Assembly (NCBI GenBank): GCA_947258655.1
Contig: CAMYJD010000006.1
Span: 80,656-144,655, forward strand
Length of the DNA stretch: 64,000 bases
Reading direction: 5' to 3'
DNA from: an uncultured Gammaproteobacteria bacterium
Lineage (GTDB): Bacteria; Pseudomonadota; Gammaproteobacteria; JAADHQ01
This document shows, piece after piece, positions 48,188 through 58,845 of this stretch. Each line of letters opens with the position of its first letter. Within the stretch, counting starts at the first letter, position 1. Position numbers and translations under genes: made by a program. Under the pieces are notes generated by a model. The model searched no databases. It saw only the letters and a list, made by a program, of their open reading frames with translations, and was not told the DNA's origin.

Positions 48188-49762
48188 ATGACCGAAGGAT
48201 TGGCAAGTCGCAGCCGTTCGTGCTGGGTTTCGATTTTATCTGTTTTAACCCTGTTTTTGTCTGCCTGTGGCGGGGGTGGCGGTGGTGGTCAGTCACAAAA
48301 TACCACATCAGGGCCCGATATCTCTGTAAACCAGCTGGTTGATGGCCCGACTGCAGGTCTCGGCTATGTATCCGGGCAACAGAGCGGTATTACCGATGGC
48401 CTCGGTCTGTATCTGTATGAACTGGAGCAAACCATCACCTTCAGTGTCGGTGATATTGTGCTTGGGGCTGCAGATCCGGCCGGTAAATCATTGCTGACGC
48501 CGGTTGATATGGTTGCCGGCGCCGTCGATGAAACGGATCCCGCCGTGACCAATATCCTGCGCTTCCTGCAGACGATTGATGATGATGGTAATCATGATAA
48601 CGGCATAGAAGTAACTGCGGCCGTTCGCGCACAGGCAGCGAATGCCTCCATCGATTTTAATCAGAGCGTCAGCGCCTTCGAACAGGATGTAAATGTGCAG
48701 AGTGTAGTCGCTGATCTGACTATGGTCACCAGCGCCGGCACGAGATCACTGGTGCCGACTGCGGCGGCATTGGCCAATTTCAGGCAGAGTATGTTGTTTC
48801 GCCGGATCGGCAATAATTGTGCTGATTACGCTGGTAGTGACACGGGCACACTGGATTTTGCCATTGATCAGCTGGGCGTGATCAGTGGTAGTGGCCAGAG
48901 TAATACCCTCGGTGCATTCACCCTGACGGGACAGGTCGATAGTAGTGGTAATGTTTCAATGATTTCCACTGCGTCAGGTGTTCAGATAGCGACCTTTAGT
49001 GGTGCGATCGATATCAACCGCAATTTTAACGGTTCATGGACCGATGGCAATGGTAGCACCGGTACGGTTTCGGGTGCGCGTTCGGGTATTCCATGTACGC
49101 AGCTACGCGGTGGTGATGGTGGTCTGGGCGGTGCGGTACGCATCGGTTACGACATCTATAATGGGCTGTTCCGCTATCAAATGGCGGAAATTGGCGCCCC
49201 TGTCGATGTATTGCAGCCCTATACCCGTACCGTGATACTGCGAGGTAGCGAGAAGCGCGCGGAGGAAGATGGCACGGCCTGGTTGCCGATCGATTTTAAT
49301 ATCCCGCCGACATTGGGCAGGGTGCCGTTCGACAATAGATGGATCCATAATGGTGCTGGTCTGTATCAATATGATGGACAGGCAACAACTTTCAAACTGC
49401 AACCGCCGGAAAATTCAACACCAACAGATATCTTTTTCTCGTTCCTGACAGTCGATGTGCCAACACTGGGGAGTACGATCTCGATTGGCAGCGGTACCGT
49501 CACCGGTGTCGAGGTCGGGGCGATGAAATTCCGTGGTCATTCCTGCACATTGTATGATCTGACGACAAGCGAGGGGCAGCCGGCAGGGCAGGTGTGCCTG
49601 GCTCGTTTCAGTGGCGTTAATGATGCCGTCGCGCTTTATTATCATACCATCATCAACTATACCGATACGGGTGGTACAACATCGCCGTTCGATCTGAAGT
49701 ACGTCGCCAGGGAGGTAGCTCTCGGAATTGCGCTAGATAGTGATACGTTTACTGCGCCCTGA
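48188..49762 (+). CDS. Large lipoprotein of unknown function
   Basis: A 524-residue protein with a lipobox at LFLSACGGGGGGGQ (acylated Cys27), so anchored in the membrane, and a poly-Gly tether. The mature part has two regions: an N-terminal domain of about 140 residues (VNQLVDGPTAGLGYVSGQQ, FSVGDIVLGAADPAGKSLLT), whose pattern recalls beta-sandwich repeats of cell-surface proteins, and a beta-rich Gly/Ser/Thr-rich middle (GTLDFAIDQLGVISGSGQSN). Four to six Cys may form disulfides (NNCADY, GIPCTQL, HSCTLYD, QVCLARF). Homology could not be named. It is convergent with a small hypothetical gene. Confidence 0.75.
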   Translation: MTEGLASRSRSCWVSILSVLTLFLSACGGGGGGGQSQNTTSGPDISVNQLVDGPTAGLGYVSGQQSGITDGLGLYLYELEQTITFSVGDIVLGAADPAGKSLLTPVDMVAGAVDETDPAVTNILRFLQTIDDDGNHDNGIEVTAAVRAQAANASIDFNQSVSAFEQDVNVQSVVADLTMVTSAGTRSLVPTAAALANFRQSMLFRRIGNNCADYAGSDTGTLDFAIDQLGVISGSGQSNTLGAFTLTGQVDSSGNVSMISTASGVQIATFSGAIDINRNFNGSWTDGNGSTGTVSGARSGIPCTQLRGGDGGLGGAVRIGYDIYNGLFRYQMAEIGAPVDVLQPYTRTVILRGSEKRAEEDGTAWLPIDFNIPPTLGRVPFDNRWIHNGAGLYQYDGQATTFKLQPPENSTPTDIFFSFLTVDVPTLGSTISIGSGTVTGVEVGAMKFRGHSCTLYDLTTSEGQPAGQVCLARFSGVNDAVALYYHTIINYTDTGGTTSPFDLKYVAREVALGIALDSDTFTAP

Positions 49763-49778
49763 CGGGCCGGTAAACCAG

Positions 49779-50183
49779 TTACAGGTATTTGCGCCAGTAA
49801 TCGGGGCGGTCATCGCGGCAGCCGTGTTGCAGGCGGCTGTAGCGGTTGATGAAGATATTGCGCGTACAGGGTCCATCGGGGCAGCCCATGTTTTCACATT
49901 GGACGTTTTCGGTATAGTAATACAGTGCGCGTTTGAGTTTGAACAACAGGCTGTTGTCGAGATGAAAGCCGAGTTCGATCAGCGCATCTTCGATAAGCTC
50001 CAGGGTCAGGTGGCGGATATCATAGCTGACTGAGAGTCTGTGTATATCGATCAGGTCGAGGTGGATGATGCCATCAACATCGCTTAGAAACAGCATAGCG
50101 TTCCGCGCCTGTTCGGGATCTGCATGTACGCTGCAAAAGGCCAGTTCGCGATGTTTAATCAGGTCATGATTTAAGCCATCCAT
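49779..50183 (-). CDS. Conserved-looking hypothetical protein with C-terminal Cys cluster
   Basis: A 134-residue cytoplasmic protein. The N-terminal half is hydrophobic/helical with a His-rich segment (HLDLIDIHRLSVSYDIRHLT). The C-terminus has CENMGCPDGPCTRN and LQHGCRDDRPDYWRKYL, so four cysteines in a compact cluster that could bind a metal or Fe-S centre. No family was recognised. The frame is long for its size and distinct from the convergent lipoprotein gene, which ends 17 bases away. It may be a two-gene unit with prmC, but 43 bases separate them. Confidence 0.62.
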   Translation of the reverse strand: MDGLNHDLIKHRELAFCSVHADPEQARNAMLFLSDVDGIIHLDLIDIHRLSVSYDIRHLTLELIEDALIELGFHLDNSLLFKLKRALYYYTENVQCENMGCPDGPCTRNIFINRYSRLQHGCRDDRPDYWRKYL

Positions 50184-50226
50184 TCCTTGAGTCTAGCGTA
50201 CTGACAGGATTAATCTAGCAATTAAA

Positions 50227-51069
50227 TCAGTCCGGGCGGCGTCCGGCACTGACGCGGGCATGCCCGGCGAGGTCGGTATAGTGGTGGGTATCCTCGAATC
50301 CGTACTTTAAAAACAATGACTTGACGGCATTTGCCTGGTCGTGGCCATGCTCCAGCAACAACCAGCCGCGGGATTTCAGGTAGTGTCCGGCGTGGCTGAT
50401 AATAGCGCGGATCGCATCGAGTCCGTCTGCCCCGGATACCAGCGCCGGACGCGGCTCGTGGCGCACATCGCCTTGATCCAGATGCGGGTCATGGGCGGGA
50501 ATGTAGGGCGGATTGGAGACAATGATATCAAACCGGCGCTGCGGTACCGGCGCGAACCAATCGCCCTGGAGCAGCTCGATATTGTCGAGCTTCTGGCTCT
50601 GGATATTATGTTGTGCGATTTTCATTGCCGCCGCGGATTGCTCGATTGCTGTAACCTGGCTGGCTGGCCTTTCCCGTGCAATGGCCAGCGCAATTGCGCC
50701 GCTGCCGGTACCGAGATCGAGGACCTGTTGCGGTAGCTTTAATGGAATACGCGCAAGTGCTTGCTCGACCAGCAGTTCGGTCTCGGGACGCGGGATCAGC
50801 GTTGCATCAGAGACCTTAAGATCGAATTCCCAGAATGCCCGGCGCCCGCTCAGGTACGCAATCGGTTCCCCGGCCAGGCGTCGTTGCAGTAAGGCGTCGA
50901 ACTGTGTTGCCTGCGCGGCAGACAGCTCCTGCTCGGGCCAGGTATACAGATGGGCGCGATTGCATTGGAGGACATGGCAGAGCAGTAGTTCGACATCGGC
51001 TCTGGAAGAGTCCGATGTTTTACTCAATTTTTGCTGTGCTTCAGTGAGTGTCTGTTGGATCGTCGTCAT
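50227..51069 (-). CDS. prmC: Peptide chain release factor N5-glutamine methyltransferase PrmC
   Basis: Methylates the GGQ glutamine of release factors with SAM. The N-terminal helical domain (LLCHVLQCNRAHLYTWPEQE) is followed by LIPRPETELLVEQAL, the SAM site VLDLGTGSGAIALAIA and the catalytic NPPY (FDIIVSNPPYIPAHD). It is 280 residues. It directly follows prfA, its substrate, in the hemA-prfA-prmC order, with a GCTAGTAGCGAG repeat in between. Confidence 0.95.
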   Translation of the reverse strand: MTTIQQTLTEAQQKLSKTSDSSRADVELLLCHVLQCNRAHLYTWPEQELSAAQATQFDALLQRRLAGEPIAYLSGRRAFWEFDLKVSDATLIPRPETELLVEQALARIPLKLPQQVLDLGTGSGAIALAIARERPASQVTAIEQSAAAMKIAQHNIQSQKLDNIELLQGDWFAPVPQRRFDIIVSNPPYIPAHDPHLDQGDVRHEPRPALVSGADGLDAIRAIISHAGHYLKSRGWLLLEHGHDQANAVKSLFLKYGFEDTHHYTDLAGHARVSAGRRPD

Positions 51070-51157
51070 TTTAGAAAAGTTGCTAGTCGCTATTAGCTAG
51101 TAGCGAGGCCGAAAGAATGAATAGAGCAGTCTTTTTCTGGCCACTAGCAACTCGCTA

Positions 51158-51168
<11 letters not shown>
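51070..51168. repeat. GCTAGTAGCGAG-family inverted repeat, copy 3
   Basis: Arms gttgctagtcgctattagct and ctagcaactcgctactagct face each other between prfA and prmC. It matches copies at 12182-12276 and 20206-20300. Confidence 0.75.
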
Positions 51169-52240
<1,072 letters not shown>

Positions 52241-52257
52241 TATGTTAGGGAAAGGAT

Positions 52258-53517
52258 TTAATCCTTGTTTTCCAGTTTGAAGATTTCCTGTGCTGCGCGT
52301 ATCAGCTCCATGCGTCCCTGGGATGCGGCATCACGCAGGCTGGCGCTGGGTTCGTGCAGCAGTTTATTGGTCAGTGAGTTGGCCAGAAATTGCAGTACAT
52401 CCTCTGCCGATTTGCCCTGTTGCAATTGTCGATTGGCCTTGGCCAGTATTTCATCACGTGAATGTTCCGCGCGGCTGCGGTATTCTCGTATCGTATCGAC
52501 AGCGTTCAGTGACTTGGCCCAGGCGAGAAAATGCTGGACCTGTACATCGATGATTTCATCCGCCTGCTTGGCCGCTTCCTGGCGTGTGCGCTGCCCTTCC
52601 TCGATTACATCATGCAAGTCATCGACGGTATACAGGTAGATATCTTCCAGTTCCCCCACACCCGCTTCGATATCGCGCGGGATGGCAATATCGACCATGA
52701 ACATCGGTTTATGCTTGCGCTGTTTGAGTGCCTTTTTGACCATGTGCTTGTCCAGCAAAGGTTCCTGGCTGGCTGTGGATGAGATGATGATGTCGGCCTC
52801 GGCGAGGTGGGCCGCCAGCTCCGATAGCGCGATGCCATAGCCGTCAAACTGACCGGCGAGGTTATGGGCGCGCTCGACTGTACGGTTGGCAATGATCATG
52901 CGGCCGATATTGTTATCGTACAGATGACGGGCCGCCAGTTCGATGGTTTCACCGGCGCCGATCAGCAACGCAGTTTGTTTATGCATATCACTGAAGATCT
53001 GTCTGGCCAGGCGTACTGCGGCAAACGCGACCGAGACCGGGCTGGAGCCAATCGCGGTATCGGTCCGAATCTGTTTGGCCACGGTGAAGGTATGCTGGAA
53101 CAGACGCCCGAGGGTCGAGCCGAGAGTGCCGGCTTTCATGGCCTCGTGGTAGGAGTCCTTCATTTGCCCGAGTATTTGCGGTTCACCGAGGATCAGCGAG
53201 TCCAGTCCGGTGGCGACGCGAAACATATGGCGGATGGTATCGTTCTCGGGGTAGGTATACAGGTAATTTTTCAGCTCGTTGATATCAATCTTGTGATATT
53301 TCCCCAACCACTCGACTACACTGTCATAATCCGAGTCCTCGAGGGTGCAATACAGTTCGGTGCGATTACAGGTAGACAGGATAGCCACTTCGTTGACCGG
53401 TTGCAGCTCAACGAGTTTTTGTAGCGCATCGGCGAGCTTGTCGGGTGCGAAAACGACCCGTTCGCGCAGCTCTACCGGTGCGGTTTTGTGGTTAATTCCT
53501 AATGTAATCAGGGACAT
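52258..53517 (-). CDS. hemA: Glutamyl-tRNA reductase
   Basis: First step of the C5 haem pathway: glutamyl-tRNA to glutamate-1-semialdehyde with NADPH. The catalytic cysteine is in [16 protein letters not shown], followed by [20 protein letters not shown], the NADPH site [18 protein letters not shown] and [16 protein letters not shown], and [17 protein letters not shown]. It is 419 residues, ending with a helical dimerisation region. First gene of hemA-prfA-prmC; haem demand from the cytochrome-rich nitrogen island makes it relevant. It is divergent from the TPR lipoprotein. Confidence 0.96.
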   Translation of the reverse strand: MSLITLGINHKTAPVELRERVVFAPDKLADALQKLVELQPVNEVAILSTCNRTELYCTLEDSDYDSVVEWLGKYHKIDINELKNYLYTYPENDTIRHMFRVATGLDSLILGEPQILGQMKDSYHEAMKAGTLGSTLGRLFQHTFTVAKQIRTDTAIGSSPVSVAFAAVRLARQIFSDMHKQTALLIGAGETIELAARHLYDNNIGRMIIANRTVERAHNLAGQFDGYGIALSELAAHLAEADIIISSTASQEPLLDKHMVKKALKQRKHKPMFMVDIAIPRDIEAGVGELEDIYLYTVDDLHDVIEEGQRTRQEAAKQADEIIDVQVQHFLAWAKSLNAVDTIREYRSRAEHSRDEILAKANRQLQQGKSAEDVLQFLANSLTNKLLHEPSASLRDAASQGRMELIRAAQEIFKLENKD

Positions 53518-53674
53518 TGCTTGCGTATTGTATAATAAATCGGCAATTTTGCGGTAAATATGTGGTCAATACAAGCAATCAATCAAAAAATTTCCGTAGG
53601 CTGAAATTAATGCTATTGTATGAATAATCGCAAGTTTCTGTTAATCCAGATAATTCAAAAGGATTCGGGCTGAA

Positions 53675-55438
53675 ATGACCTTATATATTAATCGGCTCAG
53701 GGTAAGAATGATGTTCCCTGCCATGGCAGCTGCCTTGTTGCTGGGCGTGCAGGCCTGTGCAATCAGCACAAAGTCTGCGCCGGCGACAACGCCGGAAATG
53801 GCCGTGATGAATTCGACACGTGTGGCCGAGAGTGCAGCTCTGGATGAGCAATACCGCAAAAGTGCCGAGTTGATGTACCTGTTACTGATGGCCGAGGTCG
53901 CTGCACAGAAAGGTGAGTTACCGACGTCTGTGCAGGCTTATCTGAAGGCCGCCAGGCTCAGCGATGATCCCAAGATCGCCGAGCGTGCCACCCGAGTGGC
54001 CTCGTTTGCGCGTGACTACAAATCAGCGATGCTGGCGGCCGAGCGTTGGGCGGAATTACAGCCTAGCAATCTCGATGTCCAGCATTCATTGGTTATATTG
54101 TATTTAAGGAATCAACTGCTCGACAAGGCAGTCGATGCCGTCGATCTGGTACTGAAGATGACGGCCAAGAGCAAGATCCAGGGCTTCGGACATCTGGTTG
54201 CACTGCTCAACAACGAGGGCGATAAGGAGGCAGTGCTGGCGTTGATGGACCGCGTTGTAAGCAATTACAGCAACAATCCCCATGCGCACTTCGCCTATGC
54301 GCGCCTGGCCTTTCAGTCCAAGCAGTATGACAAGGCCAAACAACAGGTCGAAGCGGCGCTTGAATTGAAGCCTGATTATGATGCCGCGCTATCCTTGCTG
54401 GCAAGAACACAGATGATGCAAGGCGAAACAGATGAAGCGCTGGAAATTATGCGTAAACTGGTCGAGCGTGATCCGCAGACCACTAGTCATCGCGCATCCT
54501 ATGCACGCCTGCTTGCCGTAGCCAAGCGCTATGATGAGGCGCTCAGGCAGTTCAGGGAGGTTCTCAAGCTTGCACCGGATAATGCGGATATCATTTATGC
54601 GATCGCGTTACTGAACCTGGAACAGCGCAAGTTCAAGGAGGCTGAAAAATACTTCAAGTCACTGCTGGACAAGCGCAAGCATGTATTTGAATCCTATTTT
54701 TACCTCGGCAGCATTGCTGAAGAACTGAAGCAATATAGCAAGGCCATCAAATGGTACCGGCAGGTCCAGCATGGACAGAACAAGATCGATGCCGGTATTC
54801 GAGTCGCGCAGTTGTTGTCACGGCAGAAAAAAATTAATGAAGCAAGAAATTATCTGCACAGCATGCATAACCGGGACCCGAACCTGTCGGTGCGCCTGTA
54901 TGTGGTCGAAATCGATATACTCGCCAAGGCCAATCAGTTCGAACCGGCCATGGAAGTTGCCAACAGAGGGCTGGCCGAAAATCCGGATAACGCTGACCTG
55001 TTATATGCACGCTCTCTGCTCGCCGAAGAGATGGGCCGTCTCGATATGGCCGAGGCCGACCTGAAGAAGATCCTCGTACAGGATCCGAAAAATGTCCATG
55101 CGTTGAATGCATTGGGCTACACTCTGGCCGACAGGACCGACCGTCTGCAGGAGGCTTACGGTTACATCAGTCAGGCGCTGGCGCTGGAGCCGGAAGAACC
55201 GGCGATCCTCGATAGCATGGGCTGGGTACTGTACCGGATGGGGCGCGCGCGCGAGGCGACTGAATACCTGCGCCGGGCCCTGAAAATCATGCCTGATGAT
55301 GAAATCGCGGCGCATCTCGGTGAAGTGTTGTGGGTTACCGGCCTGAAAAAGGAAGCGGCCGAGATCTGGAGCAAAGCGCTTAAGGCAAACCCCGACAGTG
55401 TTCATTTGAAAAATGTCCTGAAGCGATTTAATCCATAG
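53675..55438 (+). CDS. TPR-repeat lipoprotein
   Basis: A 587-residue protein with a lipobox (ALLLGVQACAIS) and about a dozen tetratricopeptide repeats, for example YDKAKQQVEAALELKPDYDA, FKEAEKYFKSLLDKRKH and RAREATEYLRRALKIMPDDE. It is a periplasmic or outer-membrane-facing scaffold. The gene precedes lolB and ispE in many gammaproteobacteria, where it is annotated only as TPR protein, and may help cell-envelope assembly. The stop overlaps the GTG start of lolB by one base, so the two are translationally coupled. Confidence 0.88.
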   Translation: MTLYINRLRVRMMFPAMAAALLLGVQACAISTKSAPATTPEMAVMNSTRVAESAALDEQYRKSAELMYLLLMAEVAAQKGELPTSVQAYLKAARLSDDPKIAERATRVASFARDYKSAMLAAERWAELQPSNLDVQHSLVILYLRNQLLDKAVDAVDLVLKMTAKSKIQGFGHLVALLNNEGDKEAVLALMDRVVSNYSNNPHAHFAYARLAFQSKQYDKAKQQVEAALELKPDYDAALSLLARTQMMQGETDEALEIMRKLVERDPQTTSHRASYARLLAVAKRYDEALRQFREVLKLAPDNADIIYAIALLNLEQRKFKEAEKYFKSLLDKRKHVFESYFYLGSIAEELKQYSKAIKWYRQVQHGQNKIDAGIRVAQLLSRQKKINEARNYLHSMHNRDPNLSVRLYVVEIDILAKANQFEPAMEVANRGLAENPDNADLLYARSLLAEEMGRLDMAEADLKKILVQDPKNVHALNALGYTLADRTDRLQEAYGYISQALALEPEEPAILDSMGWVLYRMGRAREATEYLRRALKIMPDDEIAAHLGEVLWVTGLKKEAAEIWSKALKANPDSVHLKNVLKRFNP

Positions 55439-56037
55439 TGAGCCGTTACCCGTTTCTGTTCCTGCTGGCCTTGTTGCTCGGCGCCTGTTCACAACCTATG
55501 CCGGTGCCGGACAGCGGCTCCGTGCAGGCATGGAAGGCCCGCCAGTCGGCATTAACGGCCCTGCAGGACTGGAAGTTAAAAGGTCGGGTAGGCCTGTATA
55601 CAGCGGATGAAGCATGGCCGGGCGACATTCACTGGCAGCAGACCGGTAAAGCCTATGACATGCGCATTATCGCGCCGCTGGGTGTCGGCAACCTGCATGT
55701 CTACTCGGTCGAGGGCGGCGTCATGCTCGAGCATTCCGCTGAGCCGCATGCCTATTTTTCAGCGGACCCGGAAATACTGATCCAGAAGCAGTATGGATGG
55801 AAATTGCCGATCCGTGACCTGCGTTACTGGATGACGGGTCTACCCAGTCCGCGATCCAGCCTGTCAGGCAAGCTCGACCTGGATCAGCACGGGCGCCTGC
55901 AAAGTCTGCAGCAATCCGGATGGCATATCATTTTTCAACGCTATAAAAAGATAGCGGGCTATGAACTGCCGACGAAGGTGTTGCTGGAGCACAAAGACCT
56001 GTCGGTAAAAATTGTGATCAGGGAATGGCTGGTATAA
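55438..56037 (+). CDS. lolB: Outer-membrane lipoprotein-sorting factor LolB
   Basis: Accepts lipoproteins from LolA and inserts them into the outer membrane. The GTG-initiated protein has a lipobox LALLLGACSQP (Cys17) and a LolB-like body (WKLKGRVGLYTADEAWPGDI, VGNLHVYSVEGGVMLEH, LRYWMTGLPSPRSS). It is 199 residues. It overlaps the TPR gene by one base and the following ispE by 13, an ordinary gammaproteobacterial arrangement. Confidence 0.92.
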   Translation: MSRYPFLFLLALLLGACSQPMPVPDSGSVQAWKARQSALTALQDWKLKGRVGLYTADEAWPGDIHWQQTGKAYDMRIIAPLGVGNLHVYSVEGGVMLEHSAEPHAYFSADPEILIQKQYGWKLPIRDLRYWMTGLPSPRSSLSGKLDLDQHGRLQSLQQSGWHIIFQRYKKIAGYELPTKVLLEHKDLSVKIVIREWLV

Positions 56038-56903
56038 GTAGTAAGGGCTGGCCGGCGCCAGCCAAGATCAATCGCTTTTTGCATATTACCGGACAGCGGC
56101 CCGATGGCTATCATTTGTTACAGACGGTTTTTCAGTTTCTGGATTACAGTGACCTGATCGACTTCAGCCTGCGTGATGACGGCCAGGTTCGCCTGCTCAC
56201 GCCAATGCCGGCCATCGCCCATGATGACAACCTGATGGTGCGCGCGGCCAGGCTGTTGCAGCCTTGTGCTCCCGCTGCGGTCGGTGTTGATATCGAGATC
56301 CACAAGCGCCTGCCGCTGGGCGGTGGCCTCGGTGGCGGCAGCTCCGATGCCGCGACGGTGTTGGTGGCGCTGAATCGTTTATGGCAGTTAAACCGTAGTC
56401 CGCAATACCTCGCTGAGCTGGGGTTGCAGCTGGGTGCCGATGTCCCTGTATTTGTGCATGGTCATGCCGCATGGGCAGAAGGTGTTGGCGAGAAATTGCA
56501 GGAGATTGCATTGGATGAGCCGTGGTTCTGTGTTATTGTCCCGCCCGTGCACGTGTCGACGGCGGAAATTTTTTCCGATCCGGAATTGACACGTAATACC
56601 AGTCCCATCAAAATAGCGGACTTCCTGCAGGGCAAGGGCAGGAATGACTGTGAAGCACTGGTAGCCAGGCGTCATAAGGGCGTGGCTGAAGTCATTGCAT
56701 GGATGAAAGCGCATGCAGATCCTTCAGCTGCATGTGTGCTGCCGACCCGCATGACGGGGACCGGCGCCTGCGTATTTGCAGCGATGAAAACAGCGCAGGA
56801 CGCTACGGAAGTCAGCGCCCAATTGCCTGCAGACTGGAATGCCTTTGTAGCCAAAGGTCTGAACCAGTCGCCGTTATTACAAAGATTGCAACAGGAAGGC
56901 TAG
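56025..56903 (+). CDS. ispE: 4-diphosphocytidyl-2-C-methyl-D-erythritol kinase IspE
   Basis: GHMP kinase of the MEP isoprenoid pathway. It has WPAPAKINRFLHITGQRPDG at the N-terminus and the GHMP phosphate loop LPLGGGLGGGSSDAATVLVA. It is 292 residues. In this gene run the canonical order lolB-ispE-tRNA-Gln-prs is conserved. Its ATG lies inside lolB. Confidence 0.96.
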   Translation: MAGISSKGWPAPAKINRFLHITGQRPDGYHLLQTVFQFLDYSDLIDFSLRDDGQVRLLTPMPAIAHDDNLMVRAARLLQPCAPAAVGVDIEIHKRLPLGGGLGGGSSDAATVLVALNRLWQLNRSPQYLAELGLQLGADVPVFVHGHAAWAEGVGEKLQEIALDEPWFCVIVPPVHVSTAEIFSDPELTRNTSPIKIADFLQGKGRNDCEALVARRHKGVAEVIAWMKAHADPSAACVLPTRMTGTGACVFAAMKTAQDATEVSAQLPADWNAFVAKGLNQSPLLQRLQQEG

Positions 56904-56920
56904 TACTTCCTTAAAGATTT

Positions 56921-56995
56921 TGGGGTGTCGCCAAGCGGTAAGGCACGGGGTTTTGATCCCCGCATGCGCAGGTTCGAATCCTGCCACCCCAGCCA
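56921..56995 (+). tRNA. tRNA-Gln (TTG)
   Basis: The acceptor arms tggggtg and caccccag pair over seven bases, the anticodon loop is gttttgatc with TTG, and CCA is encoded. It lies between ispE and prs, the usual location of this tRNA in gammaproteobacteria. Confidence 0.96.
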
Positions 56996-57164
56996 TAAAA
57001 AATGTAGCTGGTGGAGTCGATTTCACTAGTTCGTTAGAAATTGTAGAGTAGCCACTGAGGTGGCAGGGTTTGAACCGAAAAGGTTCGATAAATTCGCCGG
57101 GAGCGAATTTAGACAACGGCGGCGCCGTTGGCCCCGAAGGGGCGGAGGGCAGGACGCCCGGAGC

Positions 57165-57185
57165 AATCCTGCCACCCCAGCCATA
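57165..57185 (+). repeat. Duplicated 3' end of tRNA-Gln (att-like direct repeat)
   Basis: Bases 57165-57185 repeat exactly the 21 bases 56977-56997, the T-arm/acceptor 3' end of the tRNA, 188 bases downstream. The intervening sequence also has an inverted T-arm-like piece (ggtggcagggtttgaacc). The region 56996-57470 holds no gene. Such duplications mark site-specific integration, here perhaps a lost element. Confidence 0.7.
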
Positions 57186-57269
57186 TTAAAAGTAGCTAGG
57201 CTAGACAAATAACCTGAGACAGGTGAAAGATATAGCTAAGGAAGCTCTGGTTAATTCGAAATTTTGTGT

Positions 57270-57410
57270 CATTGCGAGCGCAGCGTGGCAATCTGTCAAA
57301 TAGAATCATGTGCTTACATGCTGTTTATATATTCCATTATGAATGGCACTTTGGATTGCTTCGTCGCGTGGCCCACAGAACCACTGCGGGTCAAGGCATC
57401 CTCGCAATAA
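57270..57410. repeat. CATTGCGAG-family repeat, copy 2 (upstream of prs)
   Basis: It starts cattgcgagcgcagcgtgg and ends ctcgcaataac. The centre (about 80 bases, from ggcaatctgtcaaata to ggattgcttcgtcgc) is nearly the same as in copy 3, so the two copies are close relatives flanking prs. Confidence 0.82.
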
Positions 57411-57470
57411 CACTTCAATCATATTTATAATATAGACAGTATATTTTAAACACACGGGTAGGGTCACACA

Positions 57471-58445
57471 GTGGTTACAGATAGCAGGCAGGCGTCGCCT
57501 GGAAAAATGATGGTATTCTCCGGTAACGCCAATCCGGCCCTGGCGCAGTCCATAGCCAGTTACCTGAACCTGTCACTGGGCAAGTCTGTCATCGAGCAAT
57601 TCAGTGATGGCGAGGTGATGTTCGAAATCATGGAGAATGTCCGTGGTGCCGATGTCTTTATCGTCCAGCCTACCTGTGCACCGACCAATGATAATCTGAT
57701 GGAACTCATGGTCATGATGGACGCACTCAGGCGTGCATCCGCATGGCGCATTACTGCCGTGATCCCGTATTTTGGCTATGCGCGCCAGGACCGCCGGCCG
57801 CGTTCCGCGCGTGTGCCGATAACCGCCAAGGTCGTTGCCAAGATGATTTCCCAGGGTGGCGCTGACCGTGTGTTGACCGTCGATCTGCATGCTGACCAGA
57901 TCCAGGGCTTTTTCGATGTACCGGTGGATAATGTCTATGCCTCGCCGATTTTGCTGGGGGATATTTGGCGCCAGAAATACCCGGACCTGATGGTGGTATC
58001 ACCCGATGTTGGCGGTGTTGTACGTGCGCGCGCGCTGGCCAAACGCCTCGATGATGCCGATCTGGCCATTATCGATAAACGCCGTCCGCGCGCCAACGAG
58101 GCCAAGGTCATGAATATCATCGGTGAAGTCGAAGGGCGCAGTTGTATCCTGATCGATGACCTGGTCGATACGGCAGGGACTTTGTGCAAGGCCGCCAATG
58201 CCCTGAAGGAACACGGCGCCGGCAAGGTCATGGCCTATATTACCCATCCGGTCCTGTCCGGGCCTGCGATCAGTAATATCGAGAATTCCGCCCTCGATGA
58301 ACTGGTCGTAACCGATACGATCCCGCTCAGCGACGAGGCGCGCCACTGCACGCGTGTGCGCCAATTGACCATCTCGGAACTGCTCGGCGAAACGATGCGT
58401 CGGGTCAGCAATGAGGAATCGGTCAGCTCTCTATATATGGATTAA
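57471..58445 (+). CDS. prs: Ribose-phosphate pyrophosphokinase
   Basis: Makes PRPP from ribose-5-phosphate and ATP for nucleotide, His and Trp synthesis. Conserved blocks: [67 protein letters not shown] and the PRPP loop [21 protein letters not shown] 57471 gives 324 residues; ATG 57507 would give a size closer to the E. coli enzyme and cannot be excluded. It lies between two nearly identical intergenic repeats. Confidence 0.95.
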   Translation: MVTDSRQASPGKMMVFSGNANPALAQSIASYLNLSLGKSVIEQFSDGEVMFEIMENVRGADVFIVQPTCAPTNDNLMELMVMMDALRRASAWRITAVIPYFGYARQDRRPRSARVPITAKVVAKMISQGGADRVLTVDLHADQIQGFFDVPVDNVYASPILLGDIWRQKYPDLMVVSPDVGGVVRARALAKRLDDADLAIIDKRRPRANEAKVMNIIGEVEGRSCILIDDLVDTAGTLCKAANALKEHGAGKVMAYITHPVLSGPAISNIENSALDELVVTDTIPLSDEARHCTRVRQLTISELLGETMRRVSNEESVSSLYMD

Positions 58446-58457
58446 GAGCAGGGGAAA

Positions 58458-58496
58458 GATACAAGATACAAGATACAAGATACAAGATACAAGATA
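58458..58496. repeat. GATACAA tandem repeat, about 5.5 copies
   Basis: Five perfect 7-base units plus gata, just after the prs stop. Too short and uniform for a CRISPR. An inverted trace (ttgtatcttgta) lies at 58849-58860 on the far side of the CATTGCGAG repeat. Confidence 0.85.
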
Positions 58497-58633
58497 AAAG
58501 GTATTAAAGGCGGATCAAAGCGAATGGTCTCGTAAACCCATCTATTACCATATAATTATTATGGTATAAATACCCTCAGCCACATGTAAGTTTGTCTGTT
58601 CGGGAGCCTTCTCTTAAGTCAAAAAATCTGAGT

Positions 58634-58782
58634 CATTGCGAGCCAATGGGCCATGCCTTATTGGAGTATCTGGCGGTCGCAGCGCGGCAATCTGTCAAAT
58701 AAAATCAAGTAGTTACATGCCGTTTATATACTCCATTATGAATGGCACTTTGGATTGCTTCGTCGCTTCACTCCTCGCAATG
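58634..58782. repeat. CATTGCGAG-family repeat, copy 3 (downstream of prs)
   Basis: It starts cattgcgagccaatgggcca and ends cctcgcaatg. Its ~80-base centre resembles that of copy 2. With the GATACAA units it fills the 507-base prs-rplY gap. Confidence 0.82.
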
Positions 58783-58845
58783 ACTAGATTTTTTTAACTT
58801 AATCGCAGTTTCCTAAGATTAATTTGTCCGGGTTTTAACCCTTTT

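Noticed and set aside
56877..57208. Antisense reading frames over tRNA-Gln
   Set aside because: They give the AGVAGFEPA-type peptide typical of false frames across tRNA genes, and no real gene signal.
58458..58496. CRISPR-like short repeat
   Set aside because: Units are only 7 bases, contiguous and without spacers, so it is a simple tandem repeat. No cas genes are present.
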